The position numbers and the translations under genes were made by a program. A stretch of 64,000 nt of DNA from contig NZ_QDDJ01000006.1 in the NCBI RefSeq assembly GCF_003121625.1, forward strand, positions 186,001 through 250,000, given 5' to 3'. Below the pieces are notes generated by a model. That model ran no database searches. It worked only from the letters and a program-made list of their open reading frames with translations, and had not been told where the DNA came from. Below, piece by piece: positions 58,166 through 64,000 of the stretch (the first letter of the stretch is position 1; each line of letters begins with the position of its first letter). Source of the DNA: Ornithinimicrobium cavernae. Its GTDB lineage: Bacteria > Actinomycetota > Actinomycetes > Actinomycetales > Dermatophilaceae.

Positions 58166-58393
58166 TCAGACGGGCTTGCCGCCACTGGGGTCGACGTCCT
58201 CCGGCGCGGGAGCCTCCTCCTCGGCGTCGGTTTGCTCCTTCTCCTGCTGGGCCTCTTCCGCCGCCCCGTGGAGCACGCGGTCCTCCATCTCGTCGACGAG
58301 GTCCGCGAGGTTGTTGCCGGGCGGCGCCGGTTCGTCGGCGGACAGCGGCACGCGGCCGGTGGTGCCGGTGGGCTCGGGTGACTCGATCATCAT
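58166..58393 (-). CDS. Small acidic protein of unknown function
   Basis: A 75-residue protein, very rich in Glu, Asp, Pro and Ala, with a possible short helix (NLADLVDEMEDRVLHGAAEEAQQEKEQ) and disordered ends. AAGGAG eight bases before the ATG-ATG start gives good support that it is translated. It follows no gene closely; pckG lies upstream on the same strand about 200 bases away. No family recognised. Confidence 0.65.
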   Translation of the reverse strand: MMIESPEPTGTTGRVPLSADEPAPPGNNLADLVDEMEDRVLHGAAEEAQQEKEQTDAEEEAPAPEDVDPSGGKPV

Positions 58394-58478
58394 CGGAATC
58401 TCCTTGGCATAGATCCCTCAATCGTCCCACCGCTTCCTGAGGCCTGCCTGCACGAATGGTGGGACCTGTCGAGGTGGG

Positions 58479-58565
58479 CGGACAGACCGACCCGGCGACT
58501 CGTCATACGAGAACGCAGGCCGCCAGAGGCGAACGGACAGACCGACCCGGCGGCCCGTCATACGA
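58479..58565. repeat. Two 32-bp direct repeats between pckG and the small acidic gene
   Basis: CGGACAGACCGACCCGGCG followed by a variable pair and CGTCATACGA occurs at 58479-58510 and 58534-58565 with two mismatches, 55 bases apart. They lie downstream of the pckG stop. They could form the processed 3' end of pckG or be a simple duplication. Confidence 0.75.
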
Positions 58566-58590
58566 CAGGTCGCCGGGCCGGCCACGACGA

Positions 58591-60411
58591 TCAGGTGAGG
58601 CGCTGGGTGAGGGTGTCCAGCTCGTCCTCGAGCTGCTGGGGGAGGGAGTCGCCGAACTTGTCGAACCACTCGCGGATCAGTGGCAGCTCGGCCCGCCACT
58701 CGTCGGCGTCGAAGGCCAGGGCCGCCGCCAGCTGCTCGGGGGTGAGGTCTAGGCCGGTGGCGTCGATGTCCTCGGGGCGCGGGGTGAACCCGATCGGGGT
58801 CTCCTCGGCGCCGGTGGAGCCCTCCAGGCGCTCCACGACCCACTTGAGCACGCGGGTGTTCTCGCCGAAGCCGGGCCAGGCGAAGCCGCCGTCGGCGTCC
58901 CGGCGGAACCAGTTGACCAGGTAGATCCTCGGCATCCGGGACTCGTCGTGCTGCTTGCCGACGTCCAGCCAGTGCCCGAGGTAGTCGCCGGCGTTGTAGC
59001 CGATGAACGGGAGCATGGCCATCGGGTCGCGGCGCACCACGCCGACCTGACCGGTGGCTGCGGCGGTCGTCTCCGAGGAGAGCGTCGCCCCGAAGAACGT
59101 GCCGTGCTGCCAGTCGCGGGCCTCCGTGACCAGCGGGACCGTGGTCTTGCGCCGGCCGCCGAAGAGGATCGCCGAGATCGGGACGCCGTTGGGCTCGTGG
59201 TACTCGGGCGCCAGCGTGGGCAGCTGCTCGATGGGTGTGCAGAAGCGGCTGTTGGGGTGGGCGGCCGTGGTGCCCGCCTCGCCGTCGGCAGGGGTCCAGT
59301 CGTTGCCGTGCCAGTCGATCAGGTGCGCCGGCTCGTCCGCGGTCATGCCCTCCCACCAGACGTCGCCGTCGTCGGTGCGCGCGACGTTGGTGAAGACCGA
59401 GTTGCCGCGCTCGATGGTCCGCATGGCGTTGGGGTTGGTGCCGTAACCGGTGCCCGGCGCCACGCCGAACAGACCGAACTCCGGGTTGACGGCATACAGC
59501 CTGCCGTCCGCGCCGAACCGCATCCAGGCGATGTCGTCGCCGACCGTCTCCGCCCTCCAGCCGGGCAGCGTCGTCTCCAGCATCGCCAGGTTGGTCTTGC
59601 CGCAGGCCGACGGGAACGCCGCGGCGATGTAGTGGACCTTCCCCTCGGGGCTGGTGAGCTTGAGGATGAGCATGTGCTCGGCCATCCACCCCTCGTCGCG
59701 GGCGATGACCGAGGCGATGCGCAACGCGTAGCACTTCTTGCCCAGCAGGGCGTTGCCGCCGTAGCCGGAGCCGTAGGACCAGATCGCCCGCTCCTCGGGG
59801 AAGTGGACGATGTACTTGGTCTCGTTGCACGGCCAGGGCACATCGGCCTCACCCTCGGCGAGCGGCGCGCCCACAGAGTGCAGCCCCTTGACGTAGTCGG
59901 CCTGCAGCTCCTCCATCTTCTCCAGGACCGGCGTGCCGACGCGGGCCATGATGCGCATCGAGGCGACGACATAGGCGCTGTCGGTGATCTCCACGCCGAA
60001 CATCGGCTGGTCGGCCTCGAGGTGCCCCATCACGAAGGGGATGACATACATCGTCCGACCCGTCATGCAGCCGTCGAAGAGCGGCTCCAGGGTCGCCTTC
60101 ATCTGTGCCGGGTCCATCCAGTTGTTGGTGTGTCCGGCGTCCTTCTCATCCACGGAGCAGATGTAGGTGCGGTCCTCAACGCGCGCGACGTCGTCGGGGT
60201 CGGAGGCGCAGTAGAAGGAGTTGGGCTTCTTGTCCTCGGCGAGCGGCACGAAGGTCCCCGCCTCGACCAGCTGGCCGTTGATCTCCCGGCTCTCCTCGGG
60301 GCTGCCGGTCACCCAGACCACCTGGTCCGGGCGGGTGTGGGCAGCCACCTCCTCCACCCACGTCGCAAGCTCGGTATGACGGGTGGTCCCGTAGGTGCTG
60401 GTCATGGACAT
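58591..60411 (-). CDS. pckG: Phosphoenolpyruvate carboxykinase (GTP)
   Basis: A 606-residue GTP-dependent PEP carboxykinase, converting oxaloacetate and GTP to PEP, GDP and CO2, the entry to gluconeogenesis. Landmarks: [35 protein letters not shown] (metal-binding Lys), [15 protein letters not shown] (P-loop with the hyper-reactive Cys), [21 protein letters not shown] and [24 protein letters not shown]. The start has GGGAGCG upstream; an alternative ATG lies two codons in. It would be needed to grow on the acids that the first cluster degrades. Confidence 0.97.
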   Translation of the reverse strand: MSMTSTYGTTRHTELATWVEEVAAHTRPDQVVWVTGSPEESREINGQLVEAGTFVPLAEDKKPNSFYCASDPDDVARVEDRTYICSVDEKDAGHTNNWMDPAQMKATLEPLFDGCMTGRTMYVIPFVMGHLEADQPMFGVEITDSAYVVASMRIMARVGTPVLEKMEELQADYVKGLHSVGAPLAEGEADVPWPCNETKYIVHFPEERAIWSYGSGYGGNALLGKKCYALRIASVIARDEGWMAEHMLILKLTSPEGKVHYIAAAFPSACGKTNLAMLETTLPGWRAETVGDDIAWMRFGADGRLYAVNPEFGLFGVAPGTGYGTNPNAMRTIERGNSVFTNVARTDDGDVWWEGMTADEPAHLIDWHGNDWTPADGEAGTTAAHPNSRFCTPIEQLPTLAPEYHEPNGVPISAILFGGRRKTTVPLVTEARDWQHGTFFGATLSSETTAAATGQVGVVRRDPMAMLPFIGYNAGDYLGHWLDVGKQHDESRMPRIYLVNWFRRDADGGFAWPGFGENTRVLKWVVERLEGSTGAEETPIGFTPRPEDIDATGLDLTPEQLAAALAFDADEWRAELPLIREWFDKFGDSLPQQLEDELDTLTQRLT

Positions 60412-60594
60412 GCTGGCGCTCCCGAATCCTGGCCGGCCACTCTGCCAGCCCTCGTAGCCAACCTAACGCTGCCCTGCTGGTGGGTCACGTCGGCCTCCTG
60501 GTGACTTCGATCACCAGGGCCAACCCTGATTTCGTGCGAGAGTGTGACCTCCGGTATCGTGGTCCCTCGCAGCCGACGTCAGGTCGGCTGTCGT

Positions 60595-60667
60595 GCGCCC
60601 GTAGCTCAACGGATAGAGCATCTGACTACGGATCAGAAGGTTAGGGGTTCGAATCCCTTCGGGCGCG
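60595..60667 (+). tRNA. tRNA-Arg (anticodon ACG)
   Basis: A 73-nt tRNA. The acceptor is GCGCCCG/CGGGCGC with discriminator G. The D-arm is TAGCTCAACGGATAGAGCA. The anticodon arm TCTGACTACGGATCAGA has loop CTACGGA, giving ACG (modified to ICG). The T-arm is AGGGGTTCGAATCCCTT. No CCA is encoded. It reads the main CGN arginine codons. Confidence 0.97.
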
Positions 60668-60689
60668 CTCTGTGTTGAGACAGAACGCG

Positions 60690-60724
60690 AACGCCTCCGG
60701 GATGCCGGGGGCGTTTCGCATTTT
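60690..60724 (+). terminator. Intrinsic terminator after tRNA-Arg
   Basis: AACGCCTCCGG and CCGGGGGCGTT form an 11-bp stem (one G-T wobble) with a GATG loop, followed by TCGCATTTTAC. It has the clearest T-run of the hairpins here. Confidence 0.8.
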
Positions 60725-60793
60725 ACTCTTCCCTTACCCGACCGTTGCCTGCCACACTGCACCGGTGATCGGTGCGGAACGCGTGGGGAACTC

Positions 60794-61780
60794 GTGGACC
60801 TCCTGACCTACGACGCGGCCGCGCTGCTCGCTGTGAGCTTCGGTGTCGGGATCGTGGTGGGTCTCACGGGGATGGGCGGCGGCGCCCTGATGACCCCGGC
60901 CCTCATCTTCCTGGGGATCCCGCCCACCACCGCGGTCGCCAACGACCTCGTGGCCGCGGCGGCGAACAAGTCCGTGGGGGCCGCCGTGCACTGGAAGCAC
61001 GGCTCACCCAACGTCAGGCTCGCACTGCTCCTCATCGCCGGTTCGGTGCCCTTTGCCTTCGCCGGAGCCTTCATCATCGACCGGATCGGGGCCGAGGAGA
61101 GCCAGCAGACCTTCGTCAGGATGGCGATCGGACTGGCCCTCCTGCTCACCTCAGCGACCTTCATCAGCCGGGTGTACTTCGAGCTACGCGGCTCCCGGCC
61201 GCCCGGCTCCGAGCCCAACCCCAGGCTCCGACCGCTCGCGACGCTGGCGGTCGGCATGCTCGGTGGACTGCTCGTCGGGATCACGAGCGTCGGGGCGGGC
61301 TCCCTGATCATGGTGAGCCTGCTGCTGCTCTACCCGACTCTCACCGCGGTGCGGCTCGTGGGCACCGATCTCCTCCAGGCGATCCCTCTCGTGCTGGCGG
61401 CCGCCTTCAGCCACGTCATCGTCACGGGCGTCACCTGGTCGATCCTGCTCCCGCTCCTGATCGGGGGGATGCCAGGGACCTACCTGGGCGCTCAGCTGGC
61501 GAGCTGGGTGCCGCCGGGAGTGATCCGGCGCGGCATCGCGATCGTGCTGACCCTGACGGGACTGGCCATGGTCGGGGTGCCTCCCGTGCTCGTGGGCATC
61601 CTCGGTGCGGCGATGGTGATCCTGGGGCCGCTGCTCTGGGGCGCCGTGCGACGAGCCCACGGCAGGCCCGCCTTCTACGGCGCGGTGTTCGGCAGGCACG
61701 AGTGGCCGGTGCGCTCTGCGCCGGAGCTCCAACCGAGGGCCCTGGCGGATTCAGAGGACCCCGTCGCTCCCGAGCCCTAG
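60794..61780 (+). CDS. TauE/SafE family (TSUP) membrane transporter
   Basis: A 328-residue membrane protein with seven or eight hydrophobic segments in two halves. The family signature is FGVGIVVGLTGMGGGALMTPALIFLGIPPTTAVANDL near the N-terminus and its repeat GMLGGLLVGITSVGAGSLIM with VRLVGTDLLQAIPLVL in the second half. TSUP proteins export sulfite, sulfoacetate or other sulfur-containing organic anions. The 50 C-terminal residues are polar and cytoplasmic. Start GTG 60794 by frame and family; no clear ribosome binding site. Next gene is independent. Confidence 0.9.
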   Translation: MDLLTYDAAALLAVSFGVGIVVGLTGMGGGALMTPALIFLGIPPTTAVANDLVAAAANKSVGAAVHWKHGSPNVRLALLLIAGSVPFAFAGAFIIDRIGAEESQQTFVRMAIGLALLLTSATFISRVYFELRGSRPPGSEPNPRLRPLATLAVGMLGGLLVGITSVGAGSLIMVSLLLLYPTLTAVRLVGTDLLQAIPLVLAAAFSHVIVTGVTWSILLPLLIGGMPGTYLGAQLASWVPPGVIRRGIAIVLTLTGLAMVGVPPVLVGILGAAMVILGPLLWGAVRRAHGRPAFYGAVFGRHEWPVRSAPELQPRALADSEDPVAPEP

Positions 61781-61783
61781 ACT
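61778..61783 (+). promoter_or_regulatory. Leaderless -10 element of the lipoprotein gene at 61790
   Basis: TAGACT overlaps the TauE stop codon and ends six bases before the GTG at 61790. Confidence 0.5.
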
Positions 61784-61789
61784 GCGCGA

Positions 61790-62794
61790 GTGGCAAGCTC
61801 TCACGACTCGCGTCGGTCCCGGGCAGACAGAAGGCCGCCGCGCGCGCTGGTCGCAGCGTTCGTCCTCGGTTGTGCCCTCACTGCCCTGACGTCGTGCGCG
61901 GAGAGTGACGGAGGTCCGGGAGGGCGGGTCGGCGCCACCGAGGCCGACCGGGTCACCGCGACGGGTCCGGAGGAGGCGGTCTCGACCACCGGTCCCGCAC
62001 CTGCGACCACACCGTCGTCGGATGCGGCAACCTCGACTCCACCCACTCCTGCCAGCGAATCCGACCCCACGGCCTCGCCCGAAGTGGACCTGCGCATCCG
62101 CCAGGACGCGCTCGCCGGGGACCTGCTCGGGTCGCACCTGGCGCAGTTCGGCGGAGTGGATATCGAGGTGAGCATCGCCACGCTGGAGGGTGGGCACATC
62201 CGTCTCGCCGAGGGGCGGTCCGATGATCTCAGCCTGCGGATGCCGGAGTTCGTACCCGACGGCCCGTATCCTCGGGCCGTCGTCGCCATCACGACCACGG
62301 ACACGTCACCTGATGCGCTCGCCCCGGGTGACGCTGACTTCAGGTTCGGCATCGACTTCTGGGTGGACCCCGTCTCGGCGGACCGCAAACTCGACAACGG
62401 CGACAACATGCTCCAGCGAGGGCTCGCCTCCGACCCCAGCCAGTTCAAGCTGGAGCTCGACCGCGGGAGGCCCAACTGCCGGATCGCGGGGTCGGCGGGT
62501 GCGGTGGAGGTGAGGGCGCAGGAGAAGGTCGTTCCCGAGCGCTGGTACCGCGCTGAGTGCTCGCGGCGGGGAGACGACGTCGTCCTGACCGTGACGGAGT
62601 TCCACCAGGGCAGCGATCCCGGCCAGAGTGTGACCACGGGGCACGGCGCGACAGGCACCGTGGCCTGGACTCGGCCGGAGATCCCGTTGGCACTGGGCGG
62701 GAAGCTGGCAGCGAACGGGGCCGTCATCCGTTCGGCAACGGATCAGTTCAACGGCCGGCTCGCGAATCCGGAGCTCATCATCGACCTTGCTTGA
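61790..62794 (+). CDS. LamG/concanavalin-like domain lipoprotein
   Basis: A 334-residue exported protein: basic N-terminus, hydrophobic core and lipobox-like LTSC (Cys about residue 36), then a Thr/Pro/Ser-rich linker of about 60 residues. The C-terminal 220 residues resemble a LamG-like jelly roll: FRFGIDFWVDPVSAD, NMLQRGLASDPSQFKLELDRGRPNCRIAG, VPERWYRAECSRRGDDVVLTV. The paired Cys in PNCRI and AEC match those of secreted actinobacterial LamG proteins. Probable carbohydrate-binding or matrix protein. It precedes a glycosyltransferase gene by 83 bases. Confidence 0.78.
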   Translation: MASSHDSRRSRADRRPPRALVAAFVLGCALTALTSCAESDGGPGGRVGATEADRVTATGPEEAVSTTGPAPATTPSSDAATSTPPTPASESDPTASPEVDLRIRQDALAGDLLGSHLAQFGGVDIEVSIATLEGGHIRLAEGRSDDLSLRMPEFVPDGPYPRAVVAITTTDTSPDALAPGDADFRFGIDFWVDPVSADRKLDNGDNMLQRGLASDPSQFKLELDRGRPNCRIAGSAGAVEVRAQEKVVPERWYRAECSRRGDDVVLTVTEFHQGSDPGQSVTTGHGATGTVAWTRPEIPLALGGKLAANGAVIRSATDQFNGRLANPELIIDLA

Positions 62795-62877
62795 GGCCCT
62801 TCCGGTCGGGCGAGTTCCACGCTACGGTCACAGCACTATCGACGGCCGCGAGCGCTGGCGCCAGGAAGGGTAGATCA

Positions 62878-63849
62878 GTGAGCAACATCTCGGGAGCTGG
62901 GGTCCCTGACCCCGGCGCCTCCACAGCCGAGGGCGACTGGCTGCCGACGGTCTCTGTCATCGTGGCCACGCGGGACAGGCCAGCGCTCCTACGTCGCGCG
63001 ATCCGGAGCTTCCAGCAACAGACCTACTCCAACATCACTGAGGTCATCGTGGTCTTCGACCGGTCGGCGGTCGAGCCCCTGGACGACATCGCCGCCGAAG
63101 GTGATCTTGCCCTGCGGGGGATACCGAACACGCGGACTCCTGGCCTGGCCGGTGCCCGCAACTCGGGGATACTGCAGGCGTCCGGTGAGCTCATCGCCTT
63201 CTGTGACGATGACGACGAGTGGGTGCCGTCAAAGTTGCAGCGCCAGGTTGACCTGTGGAAGGAACAACCCGGCGCCGTGGGGGTGGGGACCGGGATGGTC
63301 CTCAAGACACACGACGGCGTCCGCACCCGCTACGCGCCCCCCGCGTTAGACTTCGACGACTTCCTGAGATCCCGAACGTTCTCCATCCCCTCCTCAGGAT
63401 TCCTGCTGCGCCGCGACGAGTTCAGCCACGGGGTGGGATTGGTGGACGAGGCACTGCCGGGCTCGTACGGGGAGGACTGGGACCTTCTGCTCCGGCTGAC
63501 CCGCAACGGCCAGTTCATCAACGTGACGGACCCGGTGGTCAACGTCTACTGGGACCGACCCTCGTTCTTCACCTCGAAGTGGCAGGGCCTCATCGACGGG
63601 TTGACCTACCTGATCCAGAAGTATCCCGAGTTCGAGCGGGAGCCGAGGGGACTGGCTCGCATGGCGAGCCAGGTGGCCTTCGCGCACGCGGCCATGGGTG
63701 AGCGACAGCACGCCCTCGCCTGGGCGCGGGCGGCCCTCCGGCGCGACGCGCGCCAGCCCAGGGCCTGGGCCGCACTCGCGGTGGCGTCCGGACTCGCCCC
63801 TGCCGAGACACTGGTGCGCCTCGCGAACTCCCGCGGGCGGGGCCTCTGA
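62878..63849 (+). CDS. Family 2 glycosyltransferase
   Basis: A 323-residue GT-A enzyme: PTVSVIVATRDRPALLRRAIRSFQQQTYSNITEVIVV is the classic GT2 start, LAGARNSGI and LIAFCDDDDEWVPSKLQRQVDLW contain the DxD metal motif. SYGEDWDLLLRLTRNG gives the ED catalytic-base motif. The C-terminal 80 residues are helical (TPR-like: AHAAMGERQHALAWARAALRRDARQPRAWAAL). No transmembrane helix; probably acts on the cytoplasmic face in surface polysaccharide synthesis. GTG 62878 with AGGAAGG upstream. It is probably the first gene of a polysaccharide locus that continues past the window. Confidence 0.9.
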   Translation: MSNISGAGVPDPGASTAEGDWLPTVSVIVATRDRPALLRRAIRSFQQQTYSNITEVIVVFDRSAVEPLDDIAAEGDLALRGIPNTRTPGLAGARNSGILQASGELIAFCDDDDEWVPSKLQRQVDLWKEQPGAVGVGTGMVLKTHDGVRTRYAPPALDFDDFLRSRTFSIPSSGFLLRRDEFSHGVGLVDEALPGSYGEDWDLLLRLTRNGQFINVTDPVVNVYWDRPSFFTSKWQGLIDGLTYLIQKYPEFEREPRGLARMASQVAFAHAAMGERQHALAWARAALRRDARQPRAWAALAVASGLAPAETLVRLANSRGRGL

Positions 63850-64000
63850 ACCATACCCGTGGGGGGTCCCACCGCTCCTTCGCTCGCTGTGGCGCGCCCG
63901 AGCCGTGCAAGCCCTGTGGTAACGCACCTGCGTGACGTTTCGCACGACGTGTCCGTTGACAGAACTAGGCGTTGCCTTTACTGTCACATTACTTAAGACA

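Overview
The window is very GC-rich DNA, almost fully coding, with many start/stop overlaps of the ATGA/GTGA type and frequent GTG starts. Together with F420-dependent enzymes, a GTP-type PEP carboxykinase, an EtfD-like Fe-S reductase, an actinobacterial DCD:DUT enzyme, LCP and CWB2 cell-wall proteins and many probable leaderless promoters, this points to a chromosome segment of an actinomycete. A Micrococcales lineage such as Intrasporangiaceae/Ornithinimicrobium is my inference. No rRNA, phage, IS element or CRISPR array was seen.

Layout. (1) 2-15527: a long plus-strand catabolic cluster for an unidentified carboxylic acid. It encodes an acyl-CoA ligase (5' end cut by the window), the large subunit of a B12-dependent acyl-CoA mutase, a PaaX-type repressor, a class III CoA transferase, a Usp protein, a complete tripartite tricarboxylate transporter (substrate-binding protein, TctB, TctA), a nitronate monooxygenase-like flavoprotein, two hot-dog hydratases, a thiolase-like aldolase with its DUF35 partner, two acyl-CoA dehydrogenases and an MFS carrier. 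The last six enzymes resemble the set used for steroid side-chain breakdown (ChsE1/E2, ChsH1/H2, Ltp2). (2) 15528-16435 and 22755-23818: two gene graveyards with relics of tesB, a DUF1445 gene, vapC, pxpC, a marR gene and an icmF-like mutase. Two relics match genes of the intact 24.7-29.8 kb cluster. (3) 16.5-22.7 kb: cupin, GT61 glycosyltransferase, SDR, methyltransferase-like protein, LD-carboxypeptidase, and two F420-linked enzymes (DUF385 protein and Fgd). (4) 24714-29768: 5-oxoprolinase cluster (pxpC, pxpB, pxpA, NRAMP-type carrier) divergent from a GntR regulator plus DUF1445 protein; it is the same gene set as the Bacillus ycsFG-ycsI-kip operon. A pair of direct repeats covers the GntR promoter.

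(5) 29.8-38.6 kb: ArsR/SRPBCC pair, NAD(P)-binding protein, secreted P/S/T-rich protein, two divergent secreted hydrolases (purple-acid-phosphatase-like and phosphodiester glycosidase) with mirrored promoter boxes, a PNPOx-fold protein, a class III aminotransferase, CutA and an HTH protein. (6) 38.8-45 kb: a 30-bp tandem repeat, tRNA-Gly, leaderless dcd, a cell-wall-anchored D,D-carboxypeptidase, and an OpuC-type osmolyte ABC transporter. (7) 45-55 kb: a large LuxR (LAL) regulator beside a two-gene operon, a lipoprotein, EtfD, cysK-cysE, a YtxH-like protein and a MalY-type C-S lyase. (8) 55-64 kb: tRNA-Ser(TGA), cspA, a 63-bp hairpin repeat, an LCP ligase, tRNA-Ser(GCT), a small acidic protein, pckG, tRNA-Arg(ACG), a TauE/SafE exporter, a LamG-like lipoprotein and a GT2 glycosyltransferase.

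Functional links: the first cluster feeds acyl-CoA dehydrogenases whose electrons would pass through ETF to the EtfD-like protein at 49-51 kb. cysK-cysE and malY form a sulfur amino-acid neighbourhood.
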